Part shown: one piece after another, positions 8,366-19,909 of the stretch
Layout: every line of letters starts with the position of its first letter
Numbering within the stretch: position 1 is the first letter of the stretch
DNA from: an uncultured Pelagibacteraceae bacterium
GTDB lineage: Bacteria; Pseudomonadota; Alphaproteobacteria; Pelagibacterales; Pelagibacteraceae
Reading direction: 5' to 3'
NCBI GenBank assembly: GCA_902566705.1
Contig: CACFJT010000013.1
Span: 1 to 38,869 of the forward strand
DNA: 38,869 nucleotides
Notes under the pieces: generated by a model
Seen by the model: the letters and a program-made list of their open reading frames with translations, nothing else
What the model was told of the DNA's origin: nothing
Databases searched by the model: none
Translations under genes and position numbers: made by a program

Positions 8366-8740
8366 TTAACTCTTTGGTTTGAACACTAAACAAACTCCAT
8401 TGTTACAAAATCGCTTGCCAGTTGGTTCAGGTCCATCATCGAATATGTGACCATGATGGCCTCCACATTTTTTACAGTGATATTCAGTTCTTGCATATCC
8501 AATGTGGTGATCTGTTTTAGTTTCAAATACATCAGGCAAAGATTGGTAAAAAGAGGGCCAACCCGATCCACTTTCATATTTAGTATTAGATTCAAATAAT
8601 TTTTCATCACAGTTTGCACAATGAAAACTTCCTTCCCTTTTTTCATGATTGAGCTCACTTGATCCTGCACGCTCAGTCCCTTCCTCAAATAAAATTAATT
8701 TTTGCTCAGCAGTTAAATTTGGATTTATTTTCTTTGTCAT
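8366..8740 (-). CDS. msrB: Peptide methionine (R)-S-oxide reductase
   Basis: 124 aa. Zinc site CANC near residues 42-45 and CKKC near 92-95, GSGWPSF in the middle, and the catalytic cysteine in KRFCNNGVCLVF near the C-terminus. It repairs methionine-R-sulfoxide in oxidised proteins. The ATG overlaps the upstream gene's stop by 4 bp (ATGA), with AGGA just before it. The active-site tail NNGVC differs from the common INSAS form and carries an extra cysteine. Confidence 0.95.
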   Translation of the reverse strand: MTKKINPNLTAEQKLILFEEGTERAGSSELNHEKREGSFHCANCDEKLFESNTKYESGSGWPSFYQSLPDVFETKTDHHIGYARTEYHCKKCGGHHGHIFDDGPEPTGKRFCNNGVCLVFKPKS

Positions 8741-9636
8741 GATCCTATATATTTAGCACAAGATTGGTGTAACATTGAATGTAATTCAACAAGTTTATTA
8801 AAATCTTTATTATAACCACCACCCAAAACACCACAGAATGGTATCCGTCTAGAAAAAAAGTTTTCTACCACTATCTCATCTCTTAATTTAATACCGTTAT
8901 CAGAGATTTTTAATTTACCTAATCTATCATTGAAATGAATATCAACACCCGCTATATAAAAAATAAAATCAAAATTTTCTCGATTAAGCTCATTTAAATA
9001 ATGTTTAAGTGTTTTGATATAGTTATCATCATCTAAATTATCCTCTAGCTCTACATCTAAATCACTGTTTGATTTTTTTGCTGGATAGTTAGTTTTAGAA
9101 TGCATGCTAAAAGTAAAAACACTTCTATTATCTTTAAAGATTTCTGAATTTCCATTTCCTTGGTGAACGTCTAAATCAACAATCAAAATTCTATTAGCTA
9201 AACCTCTATTAAGTAAATAATGAGCAGCAACTGCTACATCATTAAATACACAATAACCTGCTCCACCATTATAACTTGCGTGATGACTACCTCCTGCAGT
9301 ATTGCATGAGATACCATAATTTATTGCAAGTTTAGATGCGAGAACAGTTCCACCTGTAGCAACTAAAGATCTTTGCACAACACTATCTACAAGTGGAAAT
9401 CCAATTTTTTTTACTCCCTCTTTACTTAAAGTTTTATTTTTAATATCTAAGATATATTTTTTAGAATGTGCATAACTTAATGTTTCAAACGAACAAGCTG
9501 AAGGTTTATGAAATTTATTTACTATTTTGTTTTGAGTTAAGTATTTTGCTAATTCTCCAAATTTGTTAATAGGAAATTTATGATCATCTCCAATTTTAGC
9601 AAAATAATCCTCGTGATTAACAACAGGTAGCTCCAT
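8737..9636 (-). CDS. Histone deacetylase / acetylpolyamine amidohydrolase superfamily protein
   Basis: 299 aa. Zinc-hydrolase residues are visible: GGSHHAS (tandem His), DLDVHQGNG (metal Asp and His) and GVDIHFNDRLG (third metal ligand Asp). Bacterial members remove acetyl groups from small amines or other acyl-amides; the substrate here is unknown. A longer frame begins with TTG at 9675, but the ATG at 9636, three bases after the upstream stop, starts the conserved fold (ELPVVNHEDYFAKI) and is preferred. It overlaps msrB by 4 bp. Confidence 0.9.
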   Translation of the reverse strand: MELPVVNHEDYFAKIGDDHKFPINKFGELAKYLTQNKIVNKFHKPSACSFETLSYAHSKKYILDIKNKTLSKEGVKKIGFPLVDSVVQRSLVATGGTVLASKLAINYGISCNTAGGSHHASYNGGAGYCVFNDVAVAAHYLLNRGLANRILIVDLDVHQGNGNSEIFKDNRSVFTFSMHSKTNYPAKKSNSDLDVELEDNLDDDNYIKTLKHYLNELNRENFDFIFYIAGVDIHFNDRLGKLKISDNGIKLRDEIVVENFFSRRIPFCGVLGGGYNKDFNKLVELHSMLHQSCAKYIGS

Positions 9637-9638
9637 TT

Positions 9639-10589
9639 TTACTCTAAAACTCTGATAGGCTTTCCATTTAGGCAAGCCTCTAGTCCCTCAATCATTTGGT
9701 TATAAAAAATACTATAATTTTCAGCTGTTACGTAACCTATGTGTGGAGTAAGCAGTGCATTGGGTAAAAATCGAAGTTTGTTGTTCTCTGGTAAAGGTTC
9801 TTTGTCATAAACATCTATTCCTGCTCCTGCAATTACATTGGTTGACAATGCAATTATTAAATCGTCTTCATTAACAATAGGTCCTCTTGAAGTATTAATT
9901 AAAAAGGCTGTTTTTTTCATTTTATCAAATTCTTTTATAGTAATGCAATCTTTGTATCTTTCACCCCCTTGAACGTGAATTGAAAGCACATCGGAATTTG
10001 TAATTAAGTCATCTTTGCTACAAGGTAGCACATCTAATTCTTTGCACTTGTCTAAGCTCAAATTTTCACTCCATGCCATTACTTGCATTCCAAAAGCTTT
10101 TCCAATTTTAGCAACTTCTGAACCTACTCTTCCCAAACCAATTAAACCTAGAATTTTTCCCTTCAATTCTACGCCGATAGTTGTTTGCCAATACCCTTGG
10201 TACATATTATCAAACTCTTCCTTAAAATTTCTCGCTAAACCAAGAATAAGTGCCCAAGTTAATTCAGGTGTTGGATTTAAATTTATATCTGTTCCACAAA
10301 CTATAATTTTTCTTTTCTTAGCTGCCTCCAAATCAATAGATTTATTTCTTAATCCACTTGTGATTATAAATTTTAAATCATTTAAATTATCAATTAAATT
10401 TTTTGTAATTGGAGTTCTTTCTCTCATTATTAATAAAGCTTCAAAATCAGCCAACTGCTCAATTGTATTAGCCTCATCTAAAAAGGGATCGCTAAAAATC
10501 TTAAACTCATATTTTCCTGATAGTTTTTCTAAATCTACAAATTGTTGTGCAACGTTTTGATAATCATCTAATATAGCAACTTTAAGCAT
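9639..10589 (-). CDS. D-2-hydroxyacid dehydrogenase, NAD-binding
   Basis: 316 aa from the ATG at 10589. Rossmann motif GLIGLGRVGSEVA near residues 145-157, catalytic Arg in INTSRGPIVNE, Glu in DVYDKEPLP and His in LLTPHIGY, all in the order of this family (SerA/PdxB-type catalytic core without the C-terminal ACT domain). It interconverts a 2-hydroxy acid and a 2-oxo acid; the substrate is not determinable. The longer TTG start at 10628 is unlikely. It overlaps the EamA gene end by 8 bp. Confidence 0.9.
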   Translation of the reverse strand: MLKVAILDDYQNVAQQFVDLEKLSGKYEFKIFSDPFLDEANTIEQLADFEALLIMRERTPITKNLIDNLNDLKFIITSGLRNKSIDLEAAKKRKIIVCGTDINLNPTPELTWALILGLARNFKEEFDNMYQGYWQTTIGVELKGKILGLIGLGRVGSEVAKIGKAFGMQVMAWSENLSLDKCKELDVLPCSKDDLITNSDVLSIHVQGGERYKDCITIKEFDKMKKTAFLINTSRGPIVNEDDLIIALSTNVIAGAGIDVYDKEPLPENNKLRFLPNALLTPHIGYVTAENYSIFYNQMIEGLEACLNGKPIRVLE

Positions 10590-11484
10590 TTTTAACTTTC
10601 TTATTTGATAACAATATTCCTGTAACAATAAAACAAGCGCCTAAAATATGATAAAACATAAATTTTTCATTAAAAAAAATCATCGCCATTATTGCGCTTA
10701 AAATTGGCATTAAGTGTAAAAAAACACCAGATCGATTAGCACCAATCATTGATATTCCTTTTATCCATAAAATAAAAGATGCTAAACCTGGAAACAAAAC
10801 TACATACGTTAAAATTAAAATGAACGGCAATTCTAAATCAATCCTAAATCCAATTTGATATTCAATAAAATAAACAGGAATTAAAAATACTAAACCAAAA
10901 GTAATAACTACTTGAAGTAATGAAATTTGTGATAGCTCATATTGTTTTCCCTTCAACAATGTTGAGTATAATGCCCATGAAAACATTGCTATTACCATAG
11001 TTATGTCACCTTTATTAAAATCTAAATTTTTTAATATTTCTATGTTTGCTTTTGTAATAATCATAATAACTCCAACGAAAGAAAAAATTACTCCCATAAT
11101 TTGAAAAATATTTGTCTTCTCAATTTTTAATAGTGATGAAAAAAGCATAATCATTACAGGAATAGTTGAAATCATTAATACTCCACTAATTACTTGTGTA
11201 AAATTCAAAGAGTAATAAACAATAGAATTAAATATAGTGATACTAGTGACACCTAATACGATAAAAAGCTTATAATTTTCAATTATATAATTTTTTTTTT
11301 TTAATATTTCATGGATTGTAAAAGGTGCTAAAATTAACCAAGCAAAAAGCCATCTATAAAAGTTTAAAGAAAAAGGTGGAACTTCATAAAAACTTGCAAG
11401 TTTACCTACTACAAAGTTTCCTGCCCAAAAAGTTACTGTTAAAAATAGATATAGAAATGCTAAAAAATTATTATCTTTAGTCAC
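10582..11484 (-). CDS. EamA-family (DMT superfamily) transporter
   Basis: 300 aa with about ten hydrophobic helices in two EamA repeats. The first begins FLAFLYLFLTVTFWAGNFVVGKLA; the second begins near GDITMVIAMFSWALYSTLLK. The family exports metabolites such as amino acids. The start is a GTG two bases after the upstream stop (TAA at 11485-11487), with no clear ribosome site, so coupling to the dehydrogenase gene is likely. Substrate unknown. Confidence 0.88.
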   Translation of the reverse strand: MTKDNNFLAFLYLFLTVTFWAGNFVVGKLASFYEVPPFSLNFYRWLFAWLILAPFTIHEILKKKNYIIENYKLFIVLGVTSITIFNSIVYYSLNFTQVISGVLMISTIPVMIMLFSSLLKIEKTNIFQIMGVIFSFVGVIMIITKANIEILKNLDFNKGDITMVIAMFSWALYSTLLKGKQYELSQISLLQVVITFGLVFLIPVYFIEYQIGFRIDLELPFILILTYVVLFPGLASFILWIKGISMIGANRSGVFLHLMPILSAIMAMIFFNEKFMFYHILGACFIVTGILLSNKKVKNA

Positions 11485-12726
11485 TTAATTAAATCTAAGC
11501 GAGCTATATGGTTTCAAATCAAGATTTGTATTTTCGTTCGCTATCATTCCTGAAACAATCTTTCCAGATATTGGACCTAAAGTCCATCCTAAATGATGAT
11601 GTCCAAAACAATAGTAAATATTTTTATAATTTTTTGATGGTCCCATAACTGGCAAAAAATCTGGCAAAGTTGGTCTAAATCCTAACCATTCATCCTCATG
11701 TTCAGGTAAGTCACCAAGCATATATTTTGCATTATTTATTAAATTCTTAACTCTTGATTTAGATAATGGATTATCAAGGCCTCCAAATTCAACAGTTCCA
11801 ACAACTCTTAATCCCTGTTCCATCGGTGTTATTCCAAATCCACGATTAGAAAATATTACAGGCCTACTTAATAAATGATCACAATTTTTAAAATGAACAT
11901 GATATCCACGCTCTGTATCTAAAGGTATTTTTTCACCAAGATTATCAGTTAATTTTTTTGAAAAAGCACCACAAGCAATCACTGCTTTATCAAAAATATA
12001 ATTTTGAGTTTCAGTTTTAAAAACTGGTTTTTCTTCATCAAAGCTAATATCATTAATATTTACTTTATTAAATTTTCCTCCCTTCTGTAAAAATAAATCA
12101 AATAATTTTAAAAGAATTCTTTTTGGATTTCTTGCATGTCTTGCATAAGGATAATATACACCTGCATGGTAAAATGGTTTAATGTGTGGTTCGAGATCGT
12201 GTATTTCAGCTTTAGTGACTAATTGTTGTTCAACACCTAATTCTTCTCTTACTCTAATTTCCAATTCTCTACTCTTTAAATCTTTTTCATTCCATATATA
12301 AAGAATTCCTTTGTTTTCTACTAAACCTTCCAGATCTATCTCTTCAAACAACTCATCATAGGCTGGTAAAGCCAAATCTAAAATTTGATGCATATTTTTA
12401 GCGGTATGCATCATCTTAGACTTGGTTGTGTTCATAATGAATTTTATAAACCAGGGAATCATTTTAGGTACATAATTCCATTTTAAAGCTAGCGGGCCTG
12501 AAGAACTTAAAAGCATAGCAGGAACATCTGCGAGAACATCTGCTCTATTTAAAGAAAGAGACGCATAGGGAGAAAAATGACCAGCATTACCATAAGAAGC
12601 GGCTTGACTGCCTGGATTATCTCTGTCAAAAATGGTTACGTTAAAACCTTTTTTTTGAAGAAATAAAGCATTGGATACACCTTGAATTCCAGCTCCGACT
12701 ATTCCAACTTCAAGATTTTTATTCAT
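11485..12726 (-). CDS. FAD-dependent amino acid dehydrogenase (DadA-like)
   Basis: 413 aa. N-terminal dinucleotide motif GIVGAGIQGVSNALFL, then FDRDNPGSQAASYGNAGHFSPY, the DadA-type flavin-binding start. Near the C-terminus is DEWLGFRPTLPDFLPVMGPS with HHHLGWTLGP, as in D-amino acid dehydrogenases. It probably deaminates a D-amino acid or similar amine at the membrane; exact substrate open. ATG at 12726 is chosen over TTG at 12741; a TATAAC just upstream could permit a very short leader. It is followed closely by the EamA exporter. Confidence 0.87.
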   Translation of the reverse strand: MNKNLEVGIVGAGIQGVSNALFLQKKGFNVTIFDRDNPGSQAASYGNAGHFSPYASLSLNRADVLADVPAMLLSSSGPLALKWNYVPKMIPWFIKFIMNTTKSKMMHTAKNMHQILDLALPAYDELFEEIDLEGLVENKGILYIWNEKDLKSRELEIRVREELGVEQQLVTKAEIHDLEPHIKPFYHAGVYYPYARHARNPKRILLKLFDLFLQKGGKFNKVNINDISFDEEKPVFKTETQNYIFDKAVIACGAFSKKLTDNLGEKIPLDTERGYHVHFKNCDHLLSRPVIFSNRGFGITPMEQGLRVVGTVEFGGLDNPLSKSRVKNLINNAKYMLGDLPEHEDEWLGFRPTLPDFLPVMGPSKNYKNIYYCFGHHHLGWTLGPISGKIVSGMIANENTNLDLKPYSSLRFN

Positions 12727-12789
12727 CGAATTGTTATACAATTAAAAATAATATTTTCAGAGTGACAAATTATGCAAATTTAAATTATT

Positions 12790-13914
12790 TTAAGCAATTA
12801 TTTGTTTATGATTAATTTTTGCACTTAATACTATACCAAAACCAATCATTGTAGCTAACATTGAAGAACCACCATATGACATTATTGGTAATGGAGAACC
12901 AACTATAGGTAGTAAACCCAAAACCATAGATAAGTTAACCACGATATAAATAAATATTGCGAAAGCATATCCAAAACAAAAAAGTCTTGCAAAATTACTT
13001 CTTGAGATGGATCCTATTCTTATAATTCTAAAAATTATAATTGAGTATAATATTAAGAGTCCAACTGAACCAATAAACCCAAACTCTTCTGAGAATAAGG
13101 TGAATATAAAATCTGTATGTTTCTCAGGCAAAAAATCTAAATAACTTTGTGTCCCTTTTAAAAAACCTTTTCCATCAAGACCACCTGAGCCAATTGCTAT
13201 TTTTGATTGTATAATTTGGTATCCTGCACCTAAGGGATCTCTATCAGGGTCTAAAAAAGTAAGTATTCTTAGTTTTTGATAGGGTTTTAAGAATGAAATT
13301 ATAAACGGCAATGAAATTAAAAATGTAATAAATGAATATATAAAATATTTTATTTTTACCCCACCTAGCCATAATATAATTAATCCACTCAATGCAATAA
13401 GTATTGAAGTACCAAGATCAGGCTGAGAAACTACAAAAATAGTAGGAATTAATATAACTGACAAAACAATTGTAATACTGGTGAATGAATTTACACTCTC
13501 TACTTTCAATCTGTGATAATATTTAGCAAGACACATTATAATTGCTATTTTCATTAATTCAGAGGGTTGAAGTACAAAAAAATATACATCCATCCATCTT
13601 TGTGAGCCTGAGGCCTTAATCCCAAAAAATGAGACGTAAATTAATAAAAGTATTACTATAAAATAAATAATATAAGAAAAATTGTGCCAAAATTTTATGT
13701 TAAAGAAAGCTACAAAAATCATTAGTGGAAAAAAAACTGCGAGTTTTAAAAAATGATTTTTGGTATGAAAAAGTATTTCACCTCCATCAGTAGAATACAT
13801 AACAAAAACACTTATTACAGAAAGCAGGGTAACAGAAATTAACAACATATAGTCTAAGTTTTTTATTTTTTGAAGCAATGTAATCTCACTATTCAATCTA
13901 TCGTGCTGAAACAT
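12790..13914 (-). CDS. rodA: Rod shape-determining SEDS glycosyltransferase RodA
   Basis: 374 aa with about ten membrane helices. SEDS-family blocks are visible: QRWMDVYFFVLQPSELMK near residues 105-125, SQPDLGTSILIA near 165, DPLGAGYQIIQSKIAIGSGGLDGKG near 225-250, and FLPEKHTDFIFTLFSEEFGF. It polymerises lipid II into peptidoglycan together with PBP2 in the elongasome. The PBP2 stop and the rodA ATG abut without a gap. Confidence 0.96.
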   Translation of the reverse strand: MFQHDRLNSEITLLQKIKNLDYMLLISVTLLSVISVFVMYSTDGGEILFHTKNHFLKLAVFFPLMIFVAFFNIKFWHNFSYIIYFIVILLLIYVSFFGIKASGSQRWMDVYFFVLQPSELMKIAIIMCLAKYYHRLKVESVNSFTSITIVLSVILIPTIFVVSQPDLGTSILIALSGLIILWLGGVKIKYFIYSFITFLISLPFIISFLKPYQKLRILTFLDPDRDPLGAGYQIIQSKIAIGSGGLDGKGFLKGTQSYLDFLPEKHTDFIFTLFSEEFGFIGSVGLLILYSIIIFRIIRIGSISRSNFARLFCFGYAFAIFIYIVVNLSMVLGLLPIVGSPLPIMSYGGSSMLATMIGFGIVLSAKINHKQIIA

Positions 13915-15861
13915 TTAAATTGTAATCCTCTCAAAATTCGATTGTTTATTTCTTAATTCATGTCTATCAATGATTAATTTAAATAATTTTTTTGCTATAG
14001 GTGCTGCTGCCTTACTTCCTGAACCACCATGCTCTACAATAATACTCAAAGCATATCTTGGATTTATATAAGGGCCGTAAGCAACATATAATGCATGGTC
14101 TCTATCTTTGTAAGGAATTTGCTCTAATTCTAAATCTAATTCTCTTTCTCTTTTACTTATTTTCTTAACCTGCGCTGTTCCAGTTTTTCCTGCAAATTGA
14201 TACTTAGTGTCATCAATTCTTGATTTATAAGATGTTCCAAATCTTTCATTTGTTGAAGCGAACATAGCTTCTTGAACAATCTTAATATTTTTTTTATTTT
14301 TAAATAACTTTTTATCTAATAGAGAATCAGAATTTGAATCAAATAATAATCCACTTTCCATTGATTGTTTTGCATCTTCATAAGAAATTGGATTACTATC
14401 AACAATTATCTTAGGTTTGATTGCATATCCACCATTTGCAATTTGTGCTGTCATCATGCAAAGTTGTAAAGGTGTTGATTGTATATAGCCTTGGCCAATA
14501 CCTGTTATTAGTGTTTCACCTAATACCCAGCCCCTTCCAAGATTATTTTTCTTCCATTTTGTATTTGGGAATAGTCCTTTTTTTTCATTATCAAAATATT
14601 CTCCAAGTACTTTTTTACCTAAACCAAACTTTTTAGCCGTAATATACAATCTATCAACACCTAACAATCTTGAAACTTCATAAAAATAAGTGTCACAGGA
14701 TTGTTTCATTGCATTTTTTAAACTAACCCAACCGTGTCCCTTTTCTTTCCAACAATGAAATGTTTGTCCGTACAACTCCATCTTTCCTGTACATTTAACT
14801 TTAAACTTTGTATCAATAACATTGTTTTCTAAAGCTGATAGAGCAACTATTGGTTTAATAGTTGAACCTGGTGAGTATAGGCCTGAAAGAGTTTTATTAA
14901 TTAAAGGTTTTAAAGGATTATTTCTAATTAATTGCCATTCATCTTGACTTATACCGAATAAAAATAAGTTCGGATCATAAGATGGGGATGAATACATTGC
15001 AATAATATCACCAGTATAGACATCCATCACGCTTATTGATCCTGCTTTTTCATTTAATAATTCTCTGCAAGCTTTTTGTATCTCTGTATCTACAGTTAAA
15101 CGTATTTTTGATCCCTGAATTCCTTTTTGATGCTCAAGTTGGTTAATTCTTTTACCATAAGCATTAACTTCATATCGTTGAATTGCATTTGTTCCAATTA
15201 AATGATTTTCAAGTTTTTTTTCTAAGCCTAATTTTCCAATTTTTATTCCAGGTACAAATCTTTCTTGGATAATTTGATTGTTTAAAATTTCTTGTTCATT
15301 TGGTTGACTCACATATCCAAGAACATGAGTATATACATCATTAAATGGATAGTTTCTAGAGATTGTCATTACAGGTTTAACACCTACAAGATCGTATAAA
15401 TAATTATTAATTTTTACAAATTGACTCCAGGTTAAATTTTCAGAAACAATAATACTATCCCACGGTTTTAACTCTGCTTTTAATTTATTTATTCTTGCAA
15501 TTTTATTTTCACTAAGATTTAAAAGATTTTTCAATCTAACTAATAAATAATTAAAATTCTCAACTTGCTCTGGAATTATATGTAATTGGTAAACTTTCAA
15601 ATTACCTGCAATAACATTTCCAAAATAATCAACTATATTTCCTCTTATAGGTGGGAGTTTCCATTCTCTAATCCTATTCTTGTCTGACAGGGTAAGATAT
15701 TTTTTATTTTCATTTATTTGAAGAGAAAATAAACGGGCAATGATACCAGTAAATACTACTAATTTTGCTGCTCCGATTATGAACATCCGCCTATTAATCA
15801 CATCCGTTTTTCTTATTCCTGAATTAGATTTGATCATTTGTTTGATATGAAATTCTTTCAT
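13915..15861 (-). CDS. mrdA: Penicillin-binding protein 2, elongasome transpeptidase
   Basis: 648 aa. One N-terminal transmembrane helix near residues 27-46, a dimerisation/pedestal domain, then the transpeptidase with SxxK as SPGSTIKP, SCD as the second motif (SxD in place of SxN, common in PBP2) and AGKTGTAQ. It crosslinks peptidoglycan in partnership with RodA. The first ATG overlaps mreD by 38 bp; a second ATG at 15837 overlaps by 14 bp and is equally possible, as neither has a Shine-Dalgarno. Confidence 0.95.
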   Translation of the reverse strand: MKEFHIKQMIKSNSGIRKTDVINRRMFIIGAAKLVVFTGIIARLFSLQINENKKYLTLSDKNRIREWKLPPIRGNIVDYFGNVIAGNLKVYQLHIIPEQVENFNYLLVRLKNLLNLSENKIARINKLKAELKPWDSIIVSENLTWSQFVKINNYLYDLVGVKPVMTISRNYPFNDVYTHVLGYVSQPNEQEILNNQIIQERFVPGIKIGKLGLEKKLENHLIGTNAIQRYEVNAYGKRINQLEHQKGIQGSKIRLTVDTEIQKACRELLNEKAGSISVMDVYTGDIIAMYSSPSYDPNLFLFGISQDEWQLIRNNPLKPLINKTLSGLYSPGSTIKPIVALSALENNVIDTKFKVKCTGKMELYGQTFHCWKEKGHGWVSLKNAMKQSCDTYFYEVSRLLGVDRLYITAKKFGLGKKVLGEYFDNEKKGLFPNTKWKKNNLGRGWVLGETLITGIGQGYIQSTPLQLCMMTAQIANGGYAIKPKIIVDSNPISYEDAKQSMESGLLFDSNSDSLLDKKLFKNKKNIKIVQEAMFASTNERFGTSYKSRIDDTKYQFAGKTGTAQVKKISKRERELDLELEQIPYKDRDHALYVAYGPYINPRYALSIIVEHGGSGSKAAAPIAKKLFKLIIDRHELRNKQSNFERITI

Positions 15862-16348
15862 TTAAAAAATTAAAAAATACAAAAAATATTGGATAAAATA
15901 AAAAGGTAAATCCAGAATTAATTAAATAATTAGTGTAATCAACTTCAATTAAAAAGACTAAATCCAAAATAATTATTTGAATTGAGTTTATTAATAAAAT
16001 TGTAAATAATAATGATATCCAGTCCTTCATAAAATTTGGAGTCAAAGTAATATTTCTTATATAAGCTGTTACTGAGCAAAGAATAAGATAACAGAAACTA
16101 CTAATTCCTATTGGTATTCCAATTACAACATCATTAATTATACCTGCAAAGAAGATTGCAAGATATCCCAGTTGATCAGGATTTCTTAAAGTCCAAAAAA
16201 AAATTAATAGATGAGCAAAATTAAAGGCAAAATAATCAAGTTTTAAATAATTAAAATCAAATTCATTAAATACAGAAAAAAATAACATTATTAAAGGAAG
16301 ATAAGATAAAAGAATTCTTAAAAAAGGACTTTTATTTAGTGATGACAT
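15824..16348 (-). CDS. mreD: Rod shape-determining membrane protein MreD
   Basis: 174 aa, mostly hydrophobic with five to six helices, the usual MreD size. The conserved-type loop FFAGIINDVVIGIPIG sits near residues 66-81. It links MreC and MreB to the RodA-PBP2 synthase. The ATG overlaps the mreC stop by one base. Sequence conservation in MreD is weak, so the position between mreC and mrdA is an important part of the call. Confidence 0.93.
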   Translation of the reverse strand: MSSLNKSPFLRILLSYLPLIMLFFSVFNEFDFNYLKLDYFAFNFAHLLIFFWTLRNPDQLGYLAIFFAGIINDVVIGIPIGISSFCYLILCSVTAYIRNITLTPNFMKDWISLLFTILLINSIQIIILDLVFLIEVDYTNYLINSGFTFLFYPIFFVFFNFLNERISYQTNDQI

Positions 16349-17196
16349 TATTCTTCTCCACCAGATTTATAAGAGACTATTTTTACATAACTCAACTGAG
16401 TGAAATCAGAAAAGAAATTGACAACTCCATTTGAGTTAATATTCATCTTTCCAATTGGAATTCCAGGTTTAAATAAACCTCCAAGACCAGAAGTATAAAC
16501 TATTCTTTCTTTTTCATTTATATCTTTTTTAGAAACATACTGAGTATGTTCAATCATTCCATAATTTTTTCCAGTTCCAGAAACAACGGTTTGCACATCA
16601 TTGGGGGCTAATACAGAAGGTATTTTGCTATTAAGATCAGATAATAACAATGCTCTAGAGTTAGTATAATTTACCTCAATTATTTGTCCAACTAGATAAG
16701 CGCCATCAATAACAGCCATCCCAATTTTTACTTTATCTTTTGTACCTTTATTTAATACTATTGATTTTAAATATGGACTGTCTTTATCAATTAAAACTCT
16801 GGCAAATATTTCTAGTGAATTTATACTTTCATCTAATAACTCCCTAAGCTTTTTATTTTCTGCAGTTAAAAACTTATTTTGTAATTTAAGTTGCTCAGAA
16901 TCCTCTGCTTTAATTAATTCTTTCTGATGATTTTCATATAAAGTTATATGTGATTTAAATTTTGAAGTTATTTCCTCTAATTTATTTTCTGGAATTGATA
17001 CAATATAAGAAGATCTATAAATTACTTCATTGATTCCTAATTTAACAAATTTTATTGCTTTAAAATTAAGATTACTTAAGACAATAACAAAAATTGATAC
17101 GAAAATTAAAGTGAGTAATGAAAATTTTTGTTTATCTTTTTTTTTTAAAAAAGCTGACCTGATGGCAATTACAAAATCATCTCTGCCAGTAGCCAT
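16348..17196 (-). CDS. mreC: Rod shape-determining protein MreC
   Basis: 282 aa. Single membrane anchor near residues 24-44, a coiled-coil stretch (LEEITSKFKSHITLYENHQKELI to NKKLRELLDESI) and the periplasmic beta-domain with KGTKDKVKIGMAVIDGAYLVGQI and NSRALLLSDLNSKIPS, typical of MreC. It activates PBP2 in the elongasome. An AGGA lies just before the ATG, and the mreB stop is 5 bp upstream. Confidence 0.95.
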   Translation of the reverse strand: MATGRDDFVIAIRSAFLKKKDKQKFSLLTLIFVSIFVIVLSNLNFKAIKFVKLGINEVIYRSSYIVSIPENKLEEITSKFKSHITLYENHQKELIKAEDSEQLKLQNKFLTAENKKLRELLDESINSLEIFARVLIDKDSPYLKSIVLNKGTKDKVKIGMAVIDGAYLVGQIIEVNYTNSRALLLSDLNSKIPSVLAPNDVQTVVSGTGKNYGMIEHTQYVSKKDINEKERIVYTSGLGGLFKPGIPIGKMNINSNGVVNFFSDFTQLSYVKIVSYKSGGEE

Positions 17197-17201
17197 TTTT
17201 C

Positions 17202-19807
<2,606 letters not shown>

Positions 19808-19829
19808 AACTAAAATTTTTAGAAAATCT

Positions 19830-19857
19830 ATAATACAATCTATGAGAGAGATTGCAA
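19830..19857 (-). promoter_or_regulatory. Candidate sigma-70 promoter for leuA-mreBCD-mrdA-rodA
   Basis: On the minus strand, TTGCAA at 19857-19852 and TATTAT at 19835-19830 are separated by 16 bp. The predicted start would leave a leader of roughly 16 nt before the leuA ATG, with no attenuator-like structure seen. Confidence 0.5.
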
Positions 19858-19909
19858 AATAATTAGTTAAATAATCAATTTTAATCGACCATTTTAGGCT
19901 TATGAAAAA

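Noticed and set aside
9637-9675. Longer start of the deacetylase-like gene at a TTG
   Set aside because: It would overlap the dehydrogenase by 37 bp and adds non-family residues.
14421-14636. Open frames opposite mrdA and other long genes
   Set aside because: These are shadows of real genes, with no family similarity, start signals or sensible composition.
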